DNA from: Eustoma russellianum
Taxonomy: Eukaryota > Streptophyta > Magnoliopsida > Gentianales > Gentianaceae
Assembly: GCA_036186865.1 (NCBI GenBank)
Contig: AP025045.1
Coordinates: 15,243,840-15,307,839 of the forward strand
DNA: 64,000 nucleotides
Reading direction: 5' to 3'
Of this stretch, positions 1-9,682 are shown piece after piece. The notes under the pieces were generated by a model, which saw nothing but the letters and a program-made list of their open reading frames with translations, searched no databases and was not told where the DNA came from. Each line of letters starts with the position of its first letter. Position 1 is the stretch's first letter. The position numbers and the translations under genes are program-made.

Positions 1-780
1 CCTTTTGGAGGAATGCCACATTGGACAATTGAATTTATTTAGCCATCTTATAAATGGCTAGAATGGACATTTTAGATGTGTCCTTGGGGCACGTGGGCAC
101 GTGGGCCTAGCTGGTTCTTATCTTTTTGGAGAAAATTTATTTGGGCTTTTTGATTAATTTTTTTTCAAACGAAACGTCTCCATGTCCGGTTTAGGATCAA
201 ACGGTTTTTCAAACAGGTTGATCTAACAGCTTCCTATATGCGATAAGATCAAACGGTTATGATCTAACAGTGGCGGAAAAGGCAGCTTTGATCCAACGGC
301 TGAAATTCAAACTGACCTAACTGTCCAACCGAACGTGGTTTTCATCCGACGCTTCAAGATGAATCGTGTAGTTCTGTTTCTATCTGATGGCTGAGATTTG
401 AACGATTCAATTCGCCCAACAGTTGACGCGTCGGTTTTCATCCGACGACTCTGGCTCATCTACGGTTTTGATCCGACGGTCACAAAAACATCTGCATAAC
501 CGATTCTCCAACCGACTCCCCTATATAAACAGAGGCAGGGTGCGCGATCAGTACACACACTCCATTTCTGCATTCGTCGCTTTCTACTTTCTGCATCACG
601 TCCAAGAGAAGTCAAGGTTCGCTGCAGTTCAAGTTCAGCAGTGTCGCTCAACTAAACAGGTACCCGTTGTATCCTAGGAGACGATTGCTAACACCGGTTG
701 GGCACAGTATATCGGAGCAATACGTCTTAAGGACAGAGTCCTCGACTAGACCCGTGTTTGGTTTACTGTTTACTGTTTTC
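1..780 (+). mobile_element. Probable LTR end (U3-R-U5 part) of an LTR retrotransposon, cut by the window edge
   Basis: No credible coding region is present. The stretch has the layout of a plant promoter/LTR: repeated decamers of the form GATCNAACGG or CATCCGACG between about 195 and 479, a TATA box at 521-530, and a C/T-rich leader after it. The right edge, near 777 (ending in CA), abuts a LINE broken in the middle of its endonuclease. That is what an LTR-element insertion would produce. The other LTR and the coding part would lie left of the window. The LTR identity is inferred because no second copy exists here. It could instead be a host promoter. Confidence 0.45.
521..530 (+). promoter_or_regulatory. 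TATA box
   Basis: CTATATAAAC is a strong plant TATA box. It lies downstream of eight related decamer motifs, and transcription would start near 555-560 towards the right. Presumed to be the LTR promoter of the element ending near 780. Confidence 0.5.
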
Positions 781-1119
781 TTACGCACACACTAAACGAT
801 TACGTCTTGATACAAGATTGATTGTTTCCAACAAAGACAACTGCACGGGTGTCCAACAAAATCGCAACAGAGGGTTCTGGGAACCATACAAAATGTCAAG
901 TAACTGAAAGGATGATTGCTGCCAAAAGACCCATACGTTGCCATCACAAGTGATAACCGCATGCCGGAACCCCATTTTCAAACAAAAGGAAGTAAGCTTG
1001 GATTCTCTCTGCTTTGGTTCAATTAAAACAAGCAGATCAATTCGATATTCACGCAAAACAGAAAGGTTACGCGACAGAGATGTTCTAACACCACCCACAT
1101 TCCATGTTAGCGTATTCAT
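781..1119 (-). pseudogene. LINE-A ORF2 start: AP-type endonuclease, truncated
   Basis: ORF2 begins at the ATG at 1119, 61 bases after the ORF1 stop, the usual plant L1 spacing. About 110 codons follow. The opening TWNVGGVRTSL and LIEPKQR match the first strand-helix of the apurinic/apyrimidinic-type endonuclease that nicks target DNA, and the glutamate of IEPK is the expected metal ligand. The catalytic GDFN and SDH motifs, the reverse transcriptase and the RNase H are missing because the sequence changes near 781. It cannot make a working enzyme. Confidence 0.75.
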
Positions 1120-1180
1120 TGAGAAGATGGTAATAGGGAAGAATGTTGCGGGCCATAACGACCACGTGAAACACTGCGAG

Positions 1181-2450
1181 TTACCATGGTAGAGGGGGCC
1201 GAGGTGGCAAATCTTTACGTGCACGACGCCTGCGTCGAGAAGGAGCAAGAATTAATCCTTCATTGTCAGCTTCAGTTAGTGCACATAGCGCTGCCAGTAA
1301 ATCCTCATCTACAACCTGCAGCTTCAGCCGCTTTGATAAACGACGACCAATGCCCTCATAATCACGATGCATCTCTTGACATAAAAGCCTTATTGCCTGA
1401 AGATCTGTGTCTGTTTTTTCGGTAAATGGCACACCCACCTCCGAGTCTGAACATTGAGCTACATCAGGTTCTTCATTGAGTTGTTGAATGAGGACCACAT
1501 CATCCTCCCTATCAGCATTTAGAGGCTGTAAATCCTGCGTTAATGAGACCTCGAAGTGCGGATGTTCAGTGTTCCCTGGGATTAAGATCCCGCTCCGACA
1601 GATCACCCCCTTAGTTACTGGAAGATTCCCATCTTTGGTAGACAGCTCAGAAACTGATTCGGGAAGCTGAAGGCCCTGCCGTGCTAATAAACGTACCTGA
1701 TTCTCTGGCACAGAAGTACATGGATTAAAAGCGTCAGATGATTGAATTGCTACCTTCTTCGGAGACCACCTCGTGGACTTTTCTACTTGCCGAATGTTCC
1801 CCTGATTTGGAACATTATCCACAACAGCCTCGTCATTCAGCTGACCACACGAACCACCAACTTGATGCCCCAACCTACAACATGAGCTACAAAAGAGCGG
1901 AAGGTCTTCATGAACAACGGGATGAAGGAACAGTTTGTTTTTGCCTTGAATATAGAGCTTTTTTTTGGCGAGACATCCACTTCAACACACTCGAGCAATA
2001 CACACCCGAGCAATAGAAGGCCGCAAGCCATCAGCTTTCGCAACATCCAACTTAACTGGGGAACCAACAACACGAGAGTTCTCAAACAAAGCCCCCTTAT
2101 TCTGCATATGGATTGGCAGAACAGGAAAAGCCGTCCAGACCGGCACTATTGGAACATCAACTGCTGGATCAAAATCAATAGTCCGCTTTGTTACTCTCAT
2201 ATAGCATCCAGCAACGATCCACGAGCGACCATAGAAACAACGTAAAAAAATCCAGCCCATGAGAAAAGTCTTCAAACTATGGGTCGTATCAAGTAACGTG
2301 ATCTTTACGTCACTCTTAAAACCTATCCGATCAAACACTTGACAGATAATCTTCAATGTAGGTGGCCATACCAAAAGTTCCCACCACAGAGAGGCGACAA
2401 GGCACAGACATGGCCTCAATTTCCTCATCAGAGAAACAAATCAATGCAAC
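1181..2450 (-). pseudogene. LINE-A ORF1 (DUF4283-type RNA-binding protein), frameshifted
   Basis: Two blocks make up ORF1. The upstream block (about 1982-2450) holds the DUF4283-like region: FSDEEIEAM, then GFKSDVKITLLD, RVTKRTIDFDPAVDVPIVPVW and FPVLPIH. At least one frameshift falls near 2395-2400. The downstream block (1181-1873, 230 codons) is acidic and Q/E-rich and ends in SRRRRRARKDLPPRPPLPW. In plant L1 elements ORF1 encodes an RNA-binding chaperone that packages LINE RNA. The region between the blocks (about 1874-1981) is out of frame, so the gene is dead. The start is near 2448; an in-frame stop lies just before it. Confidence 0.7.
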
Positions 2451-2470
2451 CCCCTAGTGTTTAGAGATTG

Positions 2471-2582
2471 TTTTTAGGTTGGATGTTGATTGAAGTATGT
2501 GTTCCCTGGACTACTGAAGCAAAAAAATTTCCTCTGCTGATAAATTCTCCATATGCAGCGATTCATATCAACCCGGGCAAAT
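2471..2582. other. Short host-type gap between LINE-A and Copia-1
   Basis: No gene is recognised. It continues, across Copia-1, into 30661-31141. On the minus strand a T-rich run ending in CAG near 2519 resembles a 3' splice site, which is relevant to the possible exon at 30904-31086. Confidence 0.3.
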
Positions 2583-2968
2583 TGTTGAAGACAGTAGCAG
2601 TAGCAGGCAAGTGGCAGCAGCTGAAGTCAGCAACCGAAGTTCATGATCCATGTCAAGAAGGATGAATGAGCATTGGATCAATGCAGCAATCGACGATTAA
2701 TATGCTCGTAAGCTGTGTTTGTTAGATAGATGGAGGAGACACAGAGGAGCACGTGATGAAATCAAGAGTGATGCAAGGAGTAGTGCGAAGGTGCTATAGA
2801 ACGAAGAAGGAGTTTGACACGAGTGTTGTTTAAATATGTGAATTGACCATTGTACTCTTTTAGTTGTATTCTAGATTCATTCAGTTAGGAGTTATTCTTG
2901 TCCTTTTACATGTTTGCTTCTTCTTCATATTAGCAGTGGACGGAATTGAAAGGCAGATAAGATTTTGT
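2583..2968 (+). repeat. Copia-1 5' LTR, 3' end missing
   Basis: Starts TGTTGAAGAC and aligns with the LTR at 30250 up to AGATTTTGT at 2968. The matching right LTR continues with about 25 more bases. Here the sequence passes straight into gag with no primer-binding site or leader, so the LTR end, PBS and 5' leader were deleted together. Confidence 0.8.
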
Positions 2969-2970
2969 TG

Positions 2971-3320
2971 ATGAACTTTGACACTTTTATGGCTTCGAAT
3001 AATAACAATCAACATTCTCCCTCAACTTCTAATTTTCCTGATCCTAATCCTATCATGAATGATCCTTTAGAGGATCCATACTATATACATCCTAGTGATA
3101 GTCCAGCGCTAGTTCTGGTGCAACCATTGCTTGAAGGTAGCTATTATCATAGTTGGAGTAGAGCGACAAGACGAGCATTAGAGGGTAAAACCAAGGTTAG
3201 TTTTGTGGATGGAAGCAATCCTAAACCAATAGAAGGTACAAGGAGATATAACGCCTGGTTAAAAGCCAATAATATGGTGGCTTCGTGGTTGGTTAATTCA
3301 TTGTTCGCTAGCATAGCACA
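2971..3320 (+). pseudogene. Copia-1 gag, N-terminal part (Copia-type retrotransposon N-terminal domain)
   Basis: About 115 codons, starting at the ATG at 2971 or the ATG at 2989 (ASNNNNQHSPST). YYIHPSDSPALVLVQPLLEG followed by YHSWSRATRRAL is the hallmark of the short N-terminal domain found in many plant copia gag proteins. The frame is open until 3320, where the Tekay-A LTR enters. Codons after 3325 belong to that LTR, so any longer reading frame is a chimera. The remainder of gag is at 25970-26695. Confidence 0.85.
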
Positions 3321-3325
3321 GGGAC
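3321..3325 (+). repeat. Target site duplication, left copy (Tekay-A)
   Basis: GGGAC directly before the TG of the left Tekay-A LTR. The partner is GGGAG at 25970-25974. There is one mismatch, and the copia reading frame shows GGGAG was the original. Confidence 0.75.
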
Positions 3326-6300
3326 TGTGGCGTCCCGCACCCCGGCCCAGCCGAAGTCGGTGCACCCGCCGTACTTCACTAAGGAGAGTACTAGGCGTCG
3401 TTCCATACATGTCATGATCCATGATATAATGCATGGATTTTCGCGCTCACACGTAAATAAGTAAGCGAAACCGTGGCAGAATTTAAAACTTCAAATTAAA
3501 AGCATCCACATGACCATTCAAAGTTTACAACCCAGATCAAAAGTATCGAAAGTCACAAAAACAAATATTTTCCATCCCAAATACATCATCAGGCATCAGT
3601 CATAGCTGGCTAGTCATGTCTCCTAAATCCGTCCACTCCTTGATGCGCTCACGGTAGGGGACCCTAGGTTCATCCTCAATCCACTCTACTTTATTCCCTG
3701 CAGCCTCTGGGAGGAAAATAGGGGGTGAGTGACAAAGCCACCAGCAAGTATACTATAATAAATGAGGATTGAATGGAAAGTCCATACAAGAACCGAACCC
3801 CAAAAAAAAAATTTCGGCTTAGAAGCATACCTGTCCTCCATCCAATACTCGATAGGGATCAACACTTAATGTATCAAGATCATGACTTAAACAAAATCGT
3901 TACTTAATGCAGAACATAACAATGGAAGACTGTAACTCGCATCAATTCATAACATAATAAGAATCATCACTTAATGAAGTCATACTTAGGATCTACAAGG
4001 TCATAACAACTTAGTCTAAGTATCATGTGTCACTACACAAGGACTCCATAAACGTGATATGCATGCATATGTACGTGTGATGCATCATAATAAAAATGAG
4101 AGTATGACTTTTCATGCTTTTCTTTCAAATCATCATCGTGAGAAAACAACAGAGTGTTCAGATCTATCTTCCCGGATCTGAAGCGGTAACGTCTCCCCTT
4201 CGAATCTATTATTCCCCGATTCGGAACGGTAGCGTCATCACTTATCGGGTCTATTCTCTCCAGGCCCGAACGGTCATTATCAAGTCTATTCTTCTCCGGG
4301 CCTGAACGGTCATATCATCAGATCAATTAACCCAGATCTGGGCGGGTTCTTACTGGCCAGGCTCATACACACTCACACGGTACCGGTGGGGAAGTGTTCT
4401 TTTAAAAAAACAGGATCATCTTTTTAAAACTCTTTTCATCTTTCTTTCGCATAAAACCAATGCCATAAATCATGTAAGTAACGATGATGCAATGCATGAC
4501 ATGTAGTATGCAAACCATGGCATAACGCGTCACATATACATATATGTACGTCTCGTCGCTATGCTGGAAATTTCTAGCTTAGTGGCGCCAACTTCTCTTT
4601 AGTGATTTCCTTTTAAAATAATAATTTTAAACTAAGTGGTTCGCATGTACTACTTCATATATGTCTTAAGTGATTGCCATGAAAGTTTTACGGAATTGCG
4701 ATATTGATAGGGGAATCATTTATTCTTTTTCATAAAGCGGGTACAAACTGAATTCTGGAATGACCAATTTCACTATAAAATTTATTGTGACCAACCCGTA
4801 AGCCCTTCTTCGGTAATTTCAACTCTTCAGCTTAATAAACACATTGTACTAGCATCCTACCAAAATTTAGCCCAATTGCATTTTTCTAAGGTCCAATTCC
4901 AGATCATGCAACACGCCACACTAATTCTGTTAGTCCAGCGAATTTCAGCCTGACCCATTTTACTAGAAAATTCATTAAAAATAAACCGTAACCTCTTTTG
5001 TCGAAATTCTAATCTCACCTTTACTTCATTCATAGGGTTAGTGTCATACCGAAAAGTAGCTAATTTGTATACTTCTAAGGTCCATTTCAAGGCTACTCAA
5101 CTAGTTACTTAAATTCCTCCAGTGCAGTATTCTCAGCAGGACCAACTTTACTATGAAATTTATTGAAAATAAACCATAGCTCCTTTTAATGAAATTCCAA
5201 CTCTCACATCTAATATGCACATAAAAATAGTGTCATACCAAAAATCAACTAAATTGAAAGTTCCTAAGGTCTCTTTTCAGGTCTCACAAAACAGCCCAAT
5301 TTTCTGTCCTGTTCCAGTAAATTTCTTAGTTTGTCACATTTCCTTCCTAAATGACCTTAGCTTTCATTTTTGTCATAAACACTTAATTAATCATCAAACT
5401 TACTCTTTTTATAGGAAATCTACAGGTTCAACATGCTACAAACATCACATGAAAATCTCTTACCAAGCATTTTGTACACACCAATACATCATCCTTTGGA
5501 TAATCATATAACATTCCTACTAAAACAACACTAACAATGATTTTGGGTGCAAACGCACCCTAATCACCAACAGCCCCTTTTTCGGTGCATGCAAGACAAG
5601 ATAATGTATCCAAGTACATGTTAAGCTTAACACACACAAAAGAGCATAACCTTGTCTCCACTTTACCACTTAAGTTGTCATTTTCATGCAAAATCACTCT
5701 TATTTCCTTCACCCTCTCCACCGTGTGTCCTTTTCAAGGAAAAGAAAAGATCCTTAACATGTTCAACGTAGATTAACACATAATGGTGCATAAAAACCAC
5801 AAAGATTCCATCTTTAAGCAAAGACACACACCTACACACCAGTTGGCCCCTAAGCCGAAAGTTTAGGCATCAAAACTTAGCACATCACAACTATGATTAA
5901 ATCTTAAGTTCATCTAGCCATTCATGCAAACACTCTCACATTCAAGCCACAAAGAGTATAGTGTACTTGCCTTTTGCTTACTCTTCTTGAAAGGTGTATG
6001 TAAAGTGGAAACCTTTCTCCTCTTCTATGCTTGCACCCCACGGTGGTGGAAAGAAAAGAGATAGAAGGGTTAGCTTACATTCTTAACTAAAGTATTCACT
6101 TAGTGAGGGCTAGATGGACTTACCAAAAAGAGCTTGAGTAGTATCCAAGCTTCTCTAGGCTAGAGTCCTCAAAAGCTTGAGATTCTTGAGCCTAGTGACC
6201 CTTGAAGGTCACGGTTTAGGGCAAAAGAGATGAGTGAGTTTTTAAGCTACATAAAATGTAAGGGTTTTCCTTGAATAATTGAGTATGCACTTAACTAATC

Positions 6301-7198
6301 CTCTTGAGCTTGTATGAATCTTAAGCCTCCTTGGTGTACCCTTAGGCCGTGTGGTTTAGAGAGAAAGGAAGGGAAGAAGTTCTTCTTGCACTTGAAGTTC
6401 TTGAATGTTTAGAGAGGTTTGAAGAATTCTCAAGTGTGATATTTTGGAGGGAATTCTTCTTCTTTTGGCTATGTTTAGCCGTTGGGGAGGGGTGTAAGAG
6501 GGGTTATAATTACTATGGTAAGGTTAAGGGGAGTAACTATGGTTACTTTAATAAACCAAGGTTACTTTATTCTTAACCTTAGTTACTTTAGTCTAACCAT
6601 GATTACTTTTAAAACTAACCTTAGTTACTTTCTTTAATCATGTTTAGTTTAACTAGGGTGTAGAAAAGCCTCCCCATTGGTTGGCCATTGCCTTATTACC
6701 CGGCGGTTGGGGTCTTTAATGACCCCAACATGCTTTAACTAGGGTAGTTTCCCCCATTTTTTTATACTATTTAGTTTATTTTCTTTTCTTTTGTTCCTTT
6801 AAAATGGTTAATTAAAAAAATGCTTGAACCCTCTTTGGGCTAAGAGCCGAAAGAAAGGAAAGGAAAATGTTGGGTTGTAGCCAATTTTCTTACTATTGCC
6901 CACTTGTTCTAAGGGCTTGTTAGCTTACTTAGAAGATGGCCCTTTAAAATCTTAAGAATTTCAATTAGGGCCTTCCCAAACCTTGGGGCCGAAACCTTCC
7001 AAGCTCTTGGGGTGAATTAGGCCTCTCCTCATGGTCCAATATTTATGCTCTAATAACATATACATATATTACTTCCTGTAACGTAATCTATAATAATAAT
7101 CGTCATCGACTCAATAAATTATAATTGAAATCTTATCTTGTCACATATTCACTTAAATAGATCATAGGTACGAAAGGATTCCCTATCGGGTTACAACA
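3326..7198 (-). repeat. Tekay-A 3' LTR (3.9 kb)
   Basis: Starts TGTGGCG and ends TTACAACA on the plus strand, so it has TG...CA ends, and matches 22104-25969 along its length. It contains a five-hairpin array (4159-4340), a conserved box with a splice-acceptor-like end (3707-3742), and a donor-like CTTTTTG/GTAAGTC on the minus strand at 6122-6130. There is no coding content; short reading frames inside are chance. Confidence 0.9.
4159..4340 (-). repeat. Five-hairpin array in the Tekay-A LTR
   Basis: Five inverted repeats about 40 bases apart with similar loops (TATTNTTCCC-like) but different stems: CAGATC/GATCTG at 4159-4180, CGAATC/GATTCG at 4201-4223, CGGGTC/GGCCCG at 4246-4268, CAAGTC (CAGGTC in the other LTR)/GGCCTG at 4281-4304, and CAGATC/GATCTG at 4319-4340. 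Each second arm is followed by a GCGG or ACGG-like tail. Function is unknown; see findings. Confidence 0.75.
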
Positions 7199-7212
7199 TC
7201 CTCCCCCCTTTA
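7199..7212 (-). promoter_or_regulatory. Polypurine tract of Tekay-A
   Basis: On the minus strand TAAAGGGGGGAGGA directly precedes the 3' LTR. This purine run is the primer for plus-strand DNA synthesis. Confidence 0.85.
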
Positions 7213-9682
7213 TTATAAGTTTCGTCCTCGAAACATAAAAGTGCTAATCAACGAGGTGAGGGTACAAGTCCTTCATGTTCTCTTCTATTTCCCAAGTAGA
7301 TTCATCCATAGAATGGTTCTTCCACTGCACCTTGACCATTGGTATTGGCCTCTCTTCATGTTCTCTTCTCTTCTATTTGGTTCTTCCTCATATGTCGTGT
7401 TGGCTTCTAGCTTCAAAGGTTGTTCCTTTATGACATGGCTAGGATCGTGCACATATCGTCGAAGTTGAGATACATGAAACACATCATGTATTTGAGATTG
7501 TCTGGGCGGTAGTGCGAGTCAATAAGCAACTTCCCCGATTCTTTCAAGAACCTCGTATGGTCCAATAAATCTCGGGCTCAACTTCCCTTTGATACCGAAT
7601 CTTTTAACTCCTTTCGTCGGCGATACCTATAAAAACACTTTATCCCCGACTTGAAATTCCAATGGTCGCCGCTTCTCATCTGCCCAAACCTTGCTTCTAT
7701 CTTGGGCCGCTTGTAACTTTTGCTTGATGATTCTTACTTTCTCTCGAGTCTGTTCCACTAGGTCGGGTCCAGTAAGAATCTTATCTCTGATTTCATCCCA
7801 ATAGAGTGGGGAACGGCATTTTCTTCCATAGAACGCTTCATACGGAGCCATCCCTATGGATCAATGGTAACTGTTGTTATAAGAAAATTCTACCAGCTTG
7901 AGACTTCGATCCCAGCTTCTCCCAAGGTCAAGTACGCAAGATCGCAACATGTCTTCCAATGTCTGAATGGTTCTTTCCGATTGACCATCAGTTTGGAGAT
8001 GAAATGCTGAGCTCATGTGGATCTCCGTGCCCATCGCTTTCTGAAAAGCTATCCAAAATCATGATGTGAAGCGAGGGTCGCGGTCACAAACAATGCTTAG
8101 GGGTACTCCATGAAGACTTACAATTTGTTCTACATACATTGTCACCAATTTCTCCATCGGAGCCTTGATCGTCACGGCCATGAAATGGGTGGACTTTGTT
8201 AGGCGATCGACAACTACCCAAATGGTATCGTATCCGCTTCTCGTTCTGGGCAGGTCTGTAACAAAATCCATGGTAATGTGGTCCCACTTCCATTCGGGAA
8301 CTTCAAGAGGCTGTAGCAACCCAGCGGGTTTTTGATGTTCCGCTTTCACCTTCTGGCAAACGAGGCATTTTTCCACGAATTCCGCAATCTGTCTTTTCAT
8401 GCCACGCCACCATAATCGTCATTTCAAATCTTGGTACATTTTATTGGCTCCAGGGTGAATAGATTATCGAGAGTTGTGAGCTTCCTTAAGAACTTCATTT
8501 AGTATGTCTTCGTCATTGGGTACATGCAATCTTTCTCAAATCCACAAACTGTTGTCGTTTCGAACCTTAAACTCTTCAGAGGGTTTCATTCGCACCCGGT
8601 CCTTTATCTTCTTTAAGGTTTCATCCTTTTCTTGCCTTTCTTTAATTGTTCTATCAGTGAAGGAATTATCACTAATTTTGCGAGCATGCCTTCAATTGAA
8701 TCAACCTCTTCCAGATCAAATTCTTCCATGTCACGCTGCAAAGGTGGTTGATGCGGATGGCTTGTTTTTCTACTTAATGCATCAGCTACCTTGTTGGCTT
8801 TCCCCTGTTGATACTGAATTGATAGGTCGTAGTACTTCATTAATTCTAGCCATCATCGTTATCGCATGTTTGGCTCTTTTTGGGTGAATAGATACTTGAG
8901 GCTTTTGTGGTCTGTGAAAATTTTGCACTTTTCACCGTATAGATAGTGCCTCCATATTTTCAGTGCAAAGACCACGGCTGCTAATTCGAGGTCATGTACA
9001 GGGTAGTTCTGTTCAAATGGCTTCAATTGTCGGGATGCGTACGCAATCACTCGATCTTTTTGCATTAATACACATCCCAGCCCGTTCTTAGAGGCATCAC
9101 TATATACAACAAAGTTTTCTCCAGGAATAGGTTGTGCTAAAACTGGGGCGGAGGTCAGCTTCTTCTTCAAATCAGTAAAGCTCTTTTCGCAATATGAGGT
9201 CCATTCAAATTTGGTTTTCTTCTGGGTCAAACGAGTCAGAGGCATAGCGATTTGAGAGAATCCTTCCACGAACTTTCGATAGTAACCAGCGAGACCGAGA
9301 AAACTTCGTACCTCTGTAACGTTGGTTAGTCTGGGCCACTCCGTGATTGCCTTGATTTTCTTGGGGTCCACCGATATACCTTCTTCGGATATTACATGCC
9401 CCAGAAATGCTACACTTCGTAGCCAGAATTCGCATTTACTAAACTTCGCATACAGTTGTTTCCTTCGTAGAATGTCCAGAGCAACCCTTAAATGGTCTGC
9501 ATGGGTCTCTTCATCCGGTGAATATATCAAAATATCATCGATGAAGACTACGACGAACTTGTCTAGTTGGTCTTGAAAGACTCGATTCATTAGATCCATA
9601 AATGCTGCGGGGGCGTTGGTCAGTCCGAATGGCATTACTAAAAATTTGTAATGTCTATAACGGGTTCTGAATGCAGTTTTCT
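7213..9682 (-). pseudogene. Tekay-A pol remnant: RT (C-terminal half), RNase H, integrase, chromodomain
   Basis: Minus strand. RT resumes at MPFGLTNAPAAF with the catalytic FIDDILIYS; RNase H has YSDASKNGLG; integrase has the C-X2-C of its zinc finger (CLVCQKVK), the aspartate of MDFVTDL and CDRDPRF. Near 7240-7360 a chromodomain (VKVQWKNHSMDE, then TWEIEENMKDLYPHL) lies in a shifted frame. Stops or shifts fall near 7630, 8059, 8590 and 8845. The first half of RT, protease and gag are missing because the sequence jumps at 9678-9682 into the Tekay-B LTR. It is about 85-90 percent alike by eye to the Tekay-B pol, so the two are sister families. Confidence 0.9.

Larger units (their letters stand above)
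781..2470 (-). mobile_element. LINE-A: L1-type LINE fragment, ORF1 plus start of ORF2
   Basis: Read on the minus strand, the fragment has an ORF1 with a DUF4283-like start, a basic proline-rich end, then the first third of an ORF2 endonuclease. It is the same family as the LINE at 58697-63616: the ORF2 starts share NVxGxRTSL and LIEPKQR, and both ORF1 products end in a basic stretch followed by LPPRPP. The fragment has a 5' part but no reverse transcriptase, tail or poly-A. This is the reverse of normal 5' truncation, so the 3' part was probably separated by the insertion on its left. Confidence 0.8.

Noticed and set aside
2468..2665. 65-codon frame at the left edge of Copia-1
   Set aside because: It crosses the LTR boundary at 2583, so it cannot be an ancestral gene.
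3147..3434. Minus-strand 95-codon frame at the Copia-1/Tekay-A junction
   Set aside because: Antisense shadow of gag fused to LTR sequence.
6349..6576. 75-codon frame rich in Trp/Phe, repeated at 25105-25350
   Set aside because: Part of the Tekay-A LTR in both places; no sign of translation or family match.
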